In this document: piece after piece, positions 9,307 to 20,188 of the stretch | How the letters are laid out: each line of letters starts with the position of its first letter | Numbering within the stretch: the stretch's first letter is position 1 | DNA from: Mnemiopsis leidyi | Taxonomy: Eukaryota; Ctenophora; Tentaculata; Lobata; Bolinopsidae | Assembly (NCBI GenBank): GCA_000226015.1 | Contig: JH155348.1 | Span: 196,209-260,208 of the forward strand | Direction: 5' to 3' | DNA length: 64,000 nucleotides | Notes under the pieces: model-generated | Seen by the model: the letters and a program-made list of their open reading frames with translations, nothing else | Told to the model about the DNA's origin: nothing | The model's database searches: none | Position numbers and translations under genes: made by a program

Positions 9307-11517
9307 CTAACTTCTATTGTGTCTATTGCCCTCCCCTCGCCTGTGAGTGTCCTTCCAATCATCCCAAGCCCTAGCTTTAGCTAACGATTCTTCCGTCTCC
9401 TCATCGGGATCTTCTGGTTCTACCGGCCTACAAACACAAATTTGTTGTATATTGGAATCGTCAAATAACCGATAATTAGCCGACCTAATAACATCTAAAA
9501 ATTTGGCTGTTGCCTTCAATGTGGAATCTCAACCATTCGAAATCTCAAATCACTTAAAAAACAAGTTTTCAAGTGTTGTCTTAAATGCCAGAGCAACAGG
9601 TGACTTATTAATATCAACTGAAGAAGAATTGGTCTTACTTTGGTTGGTTTTTCTGCCTTTCCTGTTCCTCAACAATCCTCTTCATTTCTTGGTCGTAAAA
9701 CTCATCTAATGTCATCGTAGGAAGAGAAGGATACCCTGCTCCGAAAACTTGCTTCTGTAACTCTGATTTAACCAAGATGAACGGTTTCATGACCTGCGAG
9801 AGATATTGTCAGGCGTCAGCATCCTTTTTCGTATCTCAAACTAACCTACAATGGTGAAATTTGTTCTGAATTAAAATTTTGAGTTTGCTCACACCTAGGG
9901 ATATGACGTCGGCACTACGAGTATTCTACAATACCTTGGGTTTGATAATAGGCCTCTGTTTAACTTGACCTCCTCTAATTTTCTCCATGTGTTCCAACAT
10001 AGGAAGCTCACAGTTAATATTGTAAATTTCGTCCTCTACTCGCATTACCCACAGTTTAATCTGAGACAAGTAGATCTCACGTTGTACCTGGAACAGGAAA
10101 ATGTTGTAAGGTAAGTTCATTGTATGTCTTATCTTAGCTGTGCTCAGTATTCACCAAGCGTCGCATCCTCTTTAAGGAAGAAATGTGAGATACTTTGGGA
10201 AGAAGTGTTGGGAAGAAGTGTGAGATACTTTTGGAAGAAGTGTCAGTTACTCGAGTTGTACAGAACTAAAAGGGAAGGTGGATTGAAATGTGATTTCGAA
10301 TCAAAGCTTTTCATTGTATTCGTCAGGATTCTGTTTCGTTGATTTGTACCTCGTTGTTCCTCGGATACAATGCAAATGAAAAGCTTTGAGTCGAAATCAC
10401 ATTTTAATCCACTTTTAATACTTTCAATTTTACACCTCACCTTCCCTTCTAGTTCTATACATCTAACACTGCTCACGCGAAATAATCGAAACGTCTAACA
10501 ACATGTTCTTTTACTCAAAAGAAGACAGTAGAAGTGTACTAAACTGTTACTAAAACATCTAGCCAACCTCCTCTTCAACATGAGTTCGCTTCTCCATCTC
10601 TTCTAGTTTAGTTTCAAGATTTTTCTTGTCCTGATATTTTTGTATCTTTTCCATCCTGTTGCTGTTGTTTACAGGATTGTTCGTTCTGTTCAGATCGAAA
10701 TTTGTAGTCTGAAGATAGAGACAAGTGATTGGTGAGATAAGCTTTAGATCATAGTAACGGTGAATGGTTACTTCAAACTATCATTTTAGAATGATAGTTT
10801 GACAAAAAATAATTCCTATTCATTCGCACCTTCGCTAAGTCATATAGCTGACAGAGATGGTGGAAATCCTTGTAGTACTCTTTAGCAGCTAAGATGTGAG
10901 CTTTCCGGTTTTCGAAGTCGTAATGTTGCTGGTGAACATAGCCTTGGAAGGCATTCACAGTCATGAACCTGAGATAAGCCTACTTTTATTGAGGGCCATT
11001 GCGAGCTAACAAATACTAGACATTACCAACATTGACATAAAAACTGAATAGCTAGAAATTTAGAGGGTAGTGGAAACTTTACTTGATAGTTTCAGTAGAT
11101 ACATCATCAATAGTTTCGTTGTTTGAAAAGAGGTGAAGTGTCGCCACCAAGACAGACAATTTCTCTAACGACAAAGTCGTCATAATAATCAAGTCCTGCA
11201 GATGAGTGAGATCTAAATTTCTCAAAAATAGAGCAATAATGGCAGTATCCAAGAAGGCCGACACAGTACGCGAACCAGTACGCCAACTGGTTCACGTACT
11301 GGGTCGGGCTTCTTGGATACTGCCGCAATAATATTGAAAAGTAAGGACGATATATTACACCTGTCTCAAGAAAAAATACACACGTCAGCAAAACCTTGTA
11401 TTCCTGGGAGGTCCTATCTTCATGATTTTCTATCGACACCACATTCTTACGGGCTGAAGTCAGGAGTTCACTGAGCGATTTCTCATCAACTTCGTCACCG
11501 ACAGTAGCAAGACTCAT
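9307..11517 (-). CDS. IGBP1: IGBP1 (alpha-4/TAP42 family) PP2A-associated protein
   Basis: Cytosolic regulator that binds free catalytic subunits of PP2A-type phosphatases and, in the yeast and human family members, links them to TOR signalling and phosphatase stability. Seven exons: 11395-11517, 11083-11195, 10830-10968, about 10568-10708, 9935-10087, 9639-9793 and 9307-9427. Phases agree throughout and give 314 residues, a normal length. The helical N-terminal part includes HLFSNNETIDDVSTETIK and FQGYVHQQHYDFENRKAH; the middle has KIQKYQDKKNLETKLEE. Conserved C-terminal signatures are KPFILVKSELQKQVFGAGYP, PSLPTMTLDEFYDQE and WDDWKDTHRRGEGNR. Introns 1 and 4 carry inverted repeats. CEBPZ ends 517 bases upstream on the same strand. 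A truncated copy lies at 2280-3189. Confidence 0.93.
10253..10467. repeat. Inverted repeat in IGBP1 intron 4
   Basis: The left arm (about 10258-10320: cagaactaaaagggaagg, then gtgatttcgaatcaaagc) is matched in inverse by the right arm (about 10375-10462: gctttgagtcgaaatcac, then cttcccttctagttct). The right arm is longer by about 25 bases. A small fold-back element is the likely origin. Short tandem copies of gaagaagtgtgagatactttgg lie just to the left (10180-10245). Confidence 0.7.
11229..11334. repeat. Near-perfect palindrome in IGBP1 intron 1
   Basis: Two arms of about 47 bases around a 6-base centre (acgcca). The left arm includes ggcagtatccaagaagg and cgcgaaccagt; the right arm includes actggttcacg and cttcttggatactgcc. 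Only a few mismatches are seen. It lies wholly within the intron 11196-11394. Confidence 0.85.
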
Positions 11518-12033
11518 TCCACACTTTAACTCATCTTTCTACCTTTTGAAGAATACTGAACTCGATTAAGTGATATATATAATCTGGTAATACCTGATAA
11601 CTTTTTTACATAGTAATTGTAATTGTGAATTAGGTATACTTCGCAGCAGTATAAATATGACAATTTAAATATTGTATAGATGACACACAAGCGTGCATAT
11701 GATCACGATCACTTGTTGTTGCCAATATTGATCAATTTTTGTCAGAAAAACCGATGACAGGAAAAGATACTAATATTTGAAGAAATTCCTCTATGAGTTT
11801 GATAAAATAATTTCGTGAGTACATGTTCAAAAAGGCAATAACTTAAATTAAAACCTTGTAAAATATACCCGGCCCCAAAACATATTCCTTACCATCAAGG
11901 AAAAACAAACCTTTAAAAATTAAATTAACATATTATCCAAATTAAGGAACTTGAATACAGTAAATTAGCCGCGAAATCAAACGAGGCATACTAAAAATGA
12001 CTAGAAAATCACCCAGATTTAGCATTTTTGAAT

Positions 12034-15000
12034 TTATTGTTTTTTAGGCTTTTTTGACTTAACCCTTTTAGAAACCTTGGAATTTTGATCATCTGACACT
12101 GAATTATTCTTGCGTTTCTTTTTATTACGATTCTTCAGAATCAAACTATTCAAGTTTTCAGCATCCATAAACGTGGAATCTATCTCTTCATGGTCTTCTT
12201 TGTCGTCGACCTCCTCCTCACTTTCAGCCACATCAAGATTTTCCCACTCGTCTTCAGCACCTTCTTCTATAACATGCCCGGTATCAGCTTCCTCTTGTTC
12301 ATCATCAGATCCTTGAATACTCTCACCATCGGAATTGAGATTTTCCCAAAGGAATTTTTCATATGCTTTGTCGTTAAGTTGTTCAGTTCCATCGTCTTCA
12401 TCATCAATGTCTCCATAGCTGAATTCAGACCCTGATTCAGACATGCTATCTTCCTCGTCATTTTTAGCTTCCTTGAGTTTTCTTTTCTTTTCTTCTTTGG
12501 TAATTGTAGAAGAAACTTTGATATCATCAGCGAAATCAAGAGCATCTGTTTCTGCTGTTCTGTCATCTTCATCTACATCAGTATCTTTAGATGTTTTCTG
12601 GGCTTTGAAATATTCAAAGAAGAATCGCTCGTCTGCATTCACTTTACTTTCTTTCTGATCTCTGAATTCTGACGAATATACTTGAGGTTGGTTCGAAGTA
12701 ACTTGACTCCTGGTGTAAAACTTCTTATTAGCTGCTTGCACACCTTTCTTAGGGTTCCTGAAGACAAATTTATCAAGAAACTTGATTCTGGTAAAGTCAT
12801 TAAATGGATCACCACTGTATGAAACTTCACCATCAACAAGGAGAGATGATACAAACTCGTTCACAGAAGGGTGGAAATTTTTTGACAAGAGACTAAACTC
12901 CCACAAGTCCTGCCGATCAGCATTAGAATACAGTGGATTCCTCATCCCAGCACAGTAAGAATCAGATTTTGAAGAAACATCAGATTGTGTGACAGATTTG
13001 TTCTTAAGTTCTTCTGGCTGTTTACTTTCAGTGTTTTTATTGGAAGATTTGTCATCAGTCTCTGTATTTGAATTCTTATTTGCCTCTGATATTGTGTACA
13101 AAGATGCACATGCCAAAAACGGCTCACCGAGATTAGAAACTTGCAATAATCTTCGAGCAATAGCAACTTTCCTGACGACTGCAGAATCTCTTTTCAGAGA
13201 CTTGTAGATAAGGTTGAGAAGGAACGACTTCTTGGAGGATGTGCTGATAGAGACATCCACCAACTTCGAATACAGAGCCTGAAACAGATGCTCATTAAAA
13301 CAAACTAATTAATTCACATTATAAAGATTTGAAATAAATTTTAATTTTCTATCGAGTTTCTCGATCAGGAAATCCAAAATTATGAATAAATTAGGATTTT
13401 ACAGTATTATACAGGTATTTGGCTCTACTGTTCATAACAAAAACATCACAACATGCTTCTTTCTGACCTGATAGTAGCGATTACAAATTTCAGTTTTGCC
13501 TCCAGACACCTGATATAAAAGCATGAGAGCCTGAACAGAGACATTGAAATTATCGCTGTAGACCAATTTGAATAAAGTATCAATGTTGTCCTTAGTGATG
13601 GCATCTTGAGAAGCAGTATAAGGGTAAGCTCTGTTTACTCCAGTGAGCAAACCTCCCAACATTCTAGAGTCAACATTGGTGTTTTCTATTGACTCTTTGA
13701 AAAAGTTAAAGTAGATCTCAATCAAATGGGCAGCAAATACGCTGTCTTCTGTCGAAAGTTGCAATTGATTTAGGAAACAGATTGAATAGTATTGGGCTCT
13801 CTCAGAAATGTTAGGTCTGAAAAGAACTCTTTCTACTTCTGAGGCAACAACCTTCTTCATATGTGGGTGATTTTGAAGAAGCTGAGTGAGAATATAGATT
13901 ATCTTAGAGGCGAGTTTGTTATCTGGATCACCAATCTTGTTAACAAGAATGGCTAACAACTCTTGTTCTTTTTCTGGTTTCTCGTTTAACAGTTGAAAGG
14001 TCAGGTTACAGAGTTTAGTTCTTATGGCAACCTCATTGTCATTTAAGTGGGCTTTTATGATCTCTAGATAGTCCGAATAACATGATTTCAATTTGTCCTC
14101 AACAAGCCAACCAAGAGCAATCAGATTTACATTCTCCCCAGTCAAAATTGAAAAATCATGTTGCTCAAATGTAAATAATTTTCTTGAGTCTGGAAGAATT
14201 GTACTGAGAAACATTTCTTTCAATGTATCAATAGACTGAATGGCCATTCTCTTGCTTTTTTTCTTTGCCATGCCTAGTAGTGCATCTAAGGATTTGATAT
14301 GGTGGACTGGAGATTCTTGAAGTAGCAGGCAGTGAGCAGAAACCTGAAAATATAAATCGTTGCATCAAAACATTATTAGGAACTCTATTCCCTAGGTGAG
14401 TTCTTAATTTTGATATCATCATTAAGGCTTAAAAAGCCAGAAAAGCCTAAGATTAAAGATCAAAACAAAAAACATGTAATGGATATGCTGAGGCACAATT
14501 TGTTTTATTCTTAAATTATTTTCTCTAGAAGAGAATTACTTTGTCATTTATTGTTCCACTTGAAAGGACTGTTTTCATCCACTGCTGATCAGAAGATTGG
14601 TACTTGTCTCTTAACTTTGCACTAAGATCAACCTGAAATGTTGTTTCATAAGAGTAACAAACAATTTATCAATCAATTTATCAATAAATAAATCTTATCA
14701 TTTTATGAGACTTGCACCATAAAAGCTATCTATATTTATAAATAAATAATTTGAGGCAAACCTCATTTTTCCAAAGCTGTTCTGCATAAAGTTTCCATTT
14801 ATCAATACCAATGAAGGGCACAGTTGTCTTGTTTACTCTAATATTTGTATACCTACAGGTGATAAGTAATATCTTGGATCATGTTGAATAAAAACCATCT
14901 TAAGAGGTTGAGCATGCTTTTCTTTAGACAATTCAATATTGCTAATTAATACTGCAAAGGATGGTTGATTAAACTAAATACTTACCAAGGCTCATTAGAT

Positions 15001-15548
15001 TTGAATAAAAGCTTTTCATGAGGGGTAGGACTGTGAGGGGCAGTTGGACAGGTTTTTGAGATAGGTTTTTTATCATTCATTTCAGCAGATTTATCAACAT
15101 TTTTCTCTTTAACTTTCTTAAAAGTCTTAAATCCGTTAGACTTCATGAATGTGATAAGTTCACCGACATTGAAATTAGGATCGACACTTGAATCGATTTC
15201 TAACTCAACTTCATTGTCAGACAAATTTTGCAGCAAATCATAATCATCTTGTGTTCCCCCAAGGTCAATAACATCATTTAGCATCAGTTTAGCAGAAGGT
15301 TTCACTGCTTTGATATCACTATCACTATCTGTATCACCAGCCTCATTGTTTTTGTTTGATGCCTCAACTTTTTTAAGAGGACCTTTCTTTTTGTTTTTGA
15401 AGGATTCTTTGTTGACACGTGAGCTTTTACAATCAGATAACACAACTGGCCCAGATTTATTCTTTTTGGCCTTTATTTGTTCTATTTTCTTCACAATTGT
15501 ATCTTCGACTTGTCCCAGTGTAACAATCTTTTTCTTTGTTGATGGCAT
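12034..15548 (-). CDS. CEBPZ: CEBPZ / Noc1-MAK21 ribosome biogenesis factor
   Basis: Nucleolar protein of the CBF/Mak21 family, needed for early 60S ribosomal subunit assembly. Five exons: 14986-15548, 14762-14852, 14540-14632, 13468-14343 and 12034-13278. Phases agree and give 955 residues, against about 1050 in human. The N-terminal 190 residues are lysine- and acid-rich. The helical repeat region includes SPVHHIKSLDALLGMAKKKS, STILPDSRKLFTF and SERAQYYSICFLNQLQLST. The CBF domain region includes ALMLLYQVSGG and NADRQDLWEFSLLSKNFHPS. Toward the C-terminus are FNDFTRIKFLDKFVFRNPKK and NADERFFFEYFKAQK, then long acidic tracts and a basic end KRVKSKKPKKQ, typical of nucleolar proteins. It reads as intact and orthologous. 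Confidence 0.95.
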
Positions 15549-16125
15549 GTCCTGTTAGATTATTGTCATTATTGTCACAAATTGTGGGTTTACTATTTAT
15601 CTCTATGTTGACAATAATCAAAGATCTATTTTCATCTGATCTGATGTCCACATCCAAAACTCTAACTTGGAAGCAATTAAATCCTGTTTCCCAGAAATTA
15701 AGCAATGGACAGCAGCAAACCTTCTCAAACACATTGAAGATATTATAGAATTCTCAATATAAGACCATTTATAAGTCCAGTCCAACATTTAGACCTTGGA
15801 CAGAGAAATTTAATTCATCCAACTTACAAACTTAAAAATCTCAAGTAGATTTATGTCTGACCACCAACTAAATCCTGATGCCAAGTAAATGCTGTATCTC
15901 AGATCTGCAACAACTATCAGAAAACCACTACATAATAGGACAACGTTGCCCATGAATTGAAAGTCCAACTAGTCTATTAAGTATAATCATGCCTCTTGGA
16001 TCATTGTAATGGAGTTCGAACAACAGATAATTGCAAAAACTTCCAAAACTTCAAAATAATGCTGTATGATTTATCTTAAATAAATGAATAAAAATCAAAT
16101 TTTACACAGCAATACACAATGGAGT

Positions 16126-16406
16126 CAGCGGCGTAACATTGCCCCAGCCACCCCGGCTACACCGGGGGGCNCCGTCATCAGAGGGCGCCAAATCGTCATA
16201 AAAAATATGGGACAATTTTGCAAGATTAACTGCGCGACTAGCAAAATCGCGTGTTTGGTTTAATAACATCACTATTTATTTAGATTTTTCGGTCATTTTT
16301 TCAATAATTGCTCCCAGTAAGCCCTTACACCAGGGGCGCCAATTAGGGGCGCATTTTCATCGCCGAGGGGCGCCATATTGGCTTGACCTTCTACGTTACG
16401 CCACTG
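16126..16406. mobile_element. Nonautonomous hAT-type element (281 bp)
   Basis: A perfect 8-bp target duplication, aatggagt, lies at 16118-16125 and 16407-16414. The ends are CAGCGGCGTAAC and the complement of CAGTGGCGTAAC. The interior has runs such as ggggcgccaa and no coding capacity. An 8-bp duplication with CAGnGGCG ends is the hallmark of hAT elements. Confidence 0.9.
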
Positions 16407-17469
16407 AATGGAGTTATATATAATAATTTAATGAGGCTTCTAGGTTGTGAATGATGTGGCAAATTAGATTTTCTCTGTTAGTAGTACACCTACCTTGGTA
16501 AGACCTTCAACATAATATGAAATATATTTATAGATTCAAGAAAACAACAAATTTCAAGAAAACATCAAATTTTATTTACATCATTTTCTAAATCAAATCA
16601 TAAATATGTCTCATTCTCACACTCGAACAATAAATTGATAAAGAGTGTGGGTTGACCCAGCATTGAGCGCAGACATGACGACCATATGAAATTGAAAATG
16701 TATTGTATTCAGGAACGATTAATCTTGACCTCAATGAGCCCCATCAACCCACCCGGCAAAGGCCGAGTGTTGACAGTGCAAGAAATTATGAGCCTCATGT
16801 GTCACTGCCCACTTGGAAAAAATCTTTATTGATAGGCATCAAAATCAATAGAGCTTAAAATGAATTATTATAAAAATGGCATCAATCATAACTTTTACTA
16901 ACATAAAAACTGTTACAATGTCCGAACAGAAACTGTGAAAATGTTAAAACCTTGAGAACTGGGATTAGTCACATGAGGCTATGTACAAAATAAATTTTAT
17001 AAGGAATAACTGTATAAATAAGCCCTTGAACCTGGGCATGAGGTAAGGCTATTTAAAATAATAAATTGTGAGGGTGTCTGATTGACTGCTGTAAGAGTTG
17101 GGACAGCAACCTCAGGAGGGAACCTCAATCTTAGTAAACTATAGGTAATTATATAATATTAAATATAGGCAAAATTCAACTAATCTTTGTAACCAATGTA
17201 GAAGAAGAAGAAATTGTAAAGTCAGTCAGTCGGGAAAGAATGTCAGTTAAACTACAAGCAGTGACAACTGTCCAGTTCTTCTTGTTGTTGAACTTATGCT
17301 GTGTTTTTGGACTTTAGGTTAATTAAGTGGTCCCAGGCTTTCGACTGGAGTTGCGGTGTTAAATCGATTTAACGACGCGTCAACGATCCACCTCCCACTT
17401 GATGTTGTAATTAACCATTAATGGTGTTGATGATTATAAGTCTACCTGATAAAATTTGAGTTTTCGGTT

Positions 17470-17950
17470 TGGTATGCTTTGTCTAATGAAAATTTAGATA
17501 GAAGAAGTGACTTGAAGGTACGACAGAATTTTTTGACAAATTCGCTAGCTCTAAGTGTCTGAGGGATGACATCCCAGGCTTTCGCCCCTAGAAAAGAGAA
17601 TTCCTTATGTGATTTAGATTTCTGAGTATAAAGGTTACAATTTCCCCTCCCCTACTTCCTCCTGAGATATCAGTGAACTTTCCTTTAAAGTGGTAGGGAA
17701 ATATCTTATTAACAATACGGCACATGTAACAACTAAGATGTAATTGTTGCCGTAAGTTAAACAGTAACCACCCCATTTGCTTAGAGACATTTTTGATGGC
17801 TCTCTTGGATTTACATCAAGAGCTATTTTAGCCACTTTGTTATAAATAATATCAAGTTCTTTCAATTATTTCTCTTGTAAGTCCTGCACCAGATGGTGTC
17901 GAGGTAGTGAAAATTAGGAAGCATCAGGACTAAAAGACTGATGTCCCCAG
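17470..17950 (-). mobile_element. LINE fragment (CR1/L2/Jockey-type ORF2 C-terminus)
   Basis: Across minus-strand frames the translation gives NYHLDTIW-type, ELDIIYNKVAKIALDVN, LRQQLHLSCYMCRIVNKIFP, NLNHIRNSLF and FLGAKAWDVIPQTLRASEF. This order matches the thumb-to-C-terminus part of CR1/L2/Jockey reverse transcriptases. The run changes frame several times, so the copy is decayed. No catalytic core remains. Confidence 0.72.
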
Positions 17951-18044
17951 TGCCCAGGTAACTATTTATCTAACCAGGTACTTCACCTTTGCCTTGCATT
18001 GCGGCCCATTTTCAATTACTCAACTTAATTTTCGGTTAAATAAA

Positions 18045-18857
18045 TGTTGTCGAGGTGTTATCCGACTCGCGCGCGGCTCTCAGCTTGCTGCTCTTCTGGC
18101 GAGACGTTTTGCTAGAACGTTAGACGGATATCATCTCGTCAAAAATGCCACGCCACGCGCCTTGCGCGCGGGGGCTGCCGCTTCACGGCAGCAGATCAGG
18201 CAAGTCTGACAACTTCACTTAACGAGTTGTAGGTTGATAACCTACTTTCACGGCCATCACGTGCTCTCACGCATTTCTGAAATTCTAGACTGTAGACGCG
18301 CGAAGAAATTTTAGACGCGCATCACCCGTTAACTTTGTCTGACTTTGTCCGACCCTCATTCGAAGCAAATAGAATGACGGGAGGGAGCGCGCTGCTGTAC
18401 AATTAGACTGATATCATCATGCATCTCGTTTCAGTATCACACGCCCTCACGCATTTCTGGTCTGGCCACGCTCTCAAGCATTTAGCTGGTCTGGCAAATT
18501 CCAAAAAATTCGAAACGCGCATCGCCCGTTAAACTACGCGGCCGCCGGCCACGTCCGTGTTGAATTAACGGGCGATGCGCGTCCACGATTCTTTGGAATC
18601 GCTCGAGGAGCAGGTGTGACGCGCGCGAAGCGATGACGGTAGGTTGTAAGCCTACAAGTGTTGAATTTTTTTAAAATGCCATTGTCGCGGTAATATACCC
18701 GACTCACGCAGCTAAAGCTGAAGGTTTCGTTAGAACGGTAGACGGATATAATCTCGTCAAAAAATAAAATGCCATTTTAATGAAATGGATAATAACATAT
18801 TGAGACAAGATAATATTTGACAAGAGTCGGGTACAACTACATCACCGCGACAAGATA
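18045..18857. repeat. Mosaic of related fold-back repeats
   Basis: A unit starting ttgtcgaggtgttatccgac at about 18045 recurs in direct orientation at about 18682 (ttgtcgcggtaatatacccg). Both continue through matching gacggatat and atctcgtcaaaaa. The second unit ends at about 18857 in an inverted copy of its own start (gagtcgggtac...accgcgacaa), so 18682-18857 is itself a fold-back element. In between, 18497-18532 and 18565-18599 form a long hairpin (cgcgcatcgcccgttaa/ttaacgggcgatgcgcg). Confidence 0.7.
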
Positions 18858-19167
18858 ATACATAAGATACTGTCAGGATGATCATGCTGTACGTAGATAA
18901 CAATGCTTTGTTTGTATGTACAACTAAAACAGTAAAACGTTTTTCTTCGTTACTCGTCTGTCGTCCAGGCTTTAGACTTAGTTTGAGTTAACTTTAACTT
19001 CAACTTTAAGATCAAGTTAGATTACAAATATTGAATTATATAGTGCCGAGTGCGGTAAAGTTAAACAGCTAAGCAACCAGAAAAAGTTGTCCTGTGGCAC
19101 AGTTGTACGGCAGCGCGCACCCTCCTGTCATTTTATTCCTCTATTCGCTTCGAATGAGGGTCGGACA
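18347..19167. repeat. Long-spaced inverted repeat with arms of about 55-63 bp
   Basis: The left arm 18347-18400 (tgtccgaccctcattcgaag...gcgcgctgctgtac) is inverted at 19105-19167 (gtacggcagcgcgc...cttcgaatgagggtcggaca). The arms are about 700 bp apart and overlap the mosaic above, so elements here are nested or shuffled. Confidence 0.75.
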
Positions 19168-20188
19168 AGTGGCACAGTGGCATTGCTAGACGTTGCCTAG
19201 CCCTGCTGCCGCGACGTGAGACAACGTGAGACAACGTGGCAGTGCCATTGACCGTACAAACGCGTCGGTTTCTTGCTTTTACAAAATGAAACCAGTTTTT
19301 TGAGAGATAAAAAGATTCAATCAAATTACGTAAAAAGTCGACATTCAAAAACAACTCTAAAAGTTTTACTTCATTAGAGTTATAACATTTACAGCGAATA
19401 AAATGCAGAACTATATCTAATCTCTTACTTAAACTCTACGGATATTATAGAATTAGATTATAGAACCTAATCGCCATCGAGCAATATTGCATTAAAGTAT
19501 CTATATTTCAGAACAATTAAATAAGTCAATGTTAGAATTAGTTATAGGTATTGAGCAAGGCGTTAAGAGTTCAGTTTTGACATGACTTAATTAACAAATT
19601 CAGTATTGCCTGCACTTATTGTTAATAGTCTTACTGCCGAGAATAGAAAAGTGAGATCCACGAGCAGTGCAGCACAGGTTGTTCAATAATTATGCGAAAT
19701 TACAAAAACCTATTCAAGTTGATAGATAGTACTTCTTTGTTGTTCTATTGCTGCGATCACTCTACTAGTACTAGCAAGAAAGTTGTTCTACAATTATCAA
19801 TCACAAAGTGGCAAACCAATATAAATATTCAACTTAAACAAATTATCACTTTAGTACTTCAAATTAAAGTGTAAACTAACAGCAAATATATCTCGGGCAA
19901 TAACCCAAGTTTTCTATAAGAGGACAACAAAATACACGCCATGAAATTACCAAAAACTTCAAAAAGTGAAGCATGAAGCATAAATGTGTTGATAAAAATC
20001 TACAAGAGAATCGTAATTCAAATTCCAGTTCAAATCAAATGTCTGACGCTGGATTTACAAAGTTACAAATACCTCAACACATCACTCTTAACTCTCAACA
20101 AACTTTAACTACGACTTCATCTTAACTTAGTATTGCACTAAAATGAGAAAATTGCTCTGTCCATCTCTGTTTCTCTAGCACTCTTAGT

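Larger units (their letters stand above)
5630..9896. repeat. Tandem segmental duplication, copy B (homologous part)
   Basis: Right copy of the block described at 1-3284. It carries two insertions missing from copy A (about 6989-7825 and 8552-9127) and lacks copy A's 446-bp element. The full repeating unit is probably 3285-9896, because copy A ends at 3284 where unit B would begin. Confidence 0.88.
15549..20188. other. Intergenic region with transposon remnants, no host gene seen
   Basis: The segment lies between the CEBPZ start and the end of the FLYWCH-kelch gene. It contains a small hAT element (16126-16406), a LINE fragment (17470-17950) and GC-richer fold-back repeats (18045-19167). The stretches 15560-16110, 16420-17100 and 19200-20180 are AT-rich and show no supported gene. 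A single ambiguous base lies at 16171. Confidence 0.6.
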
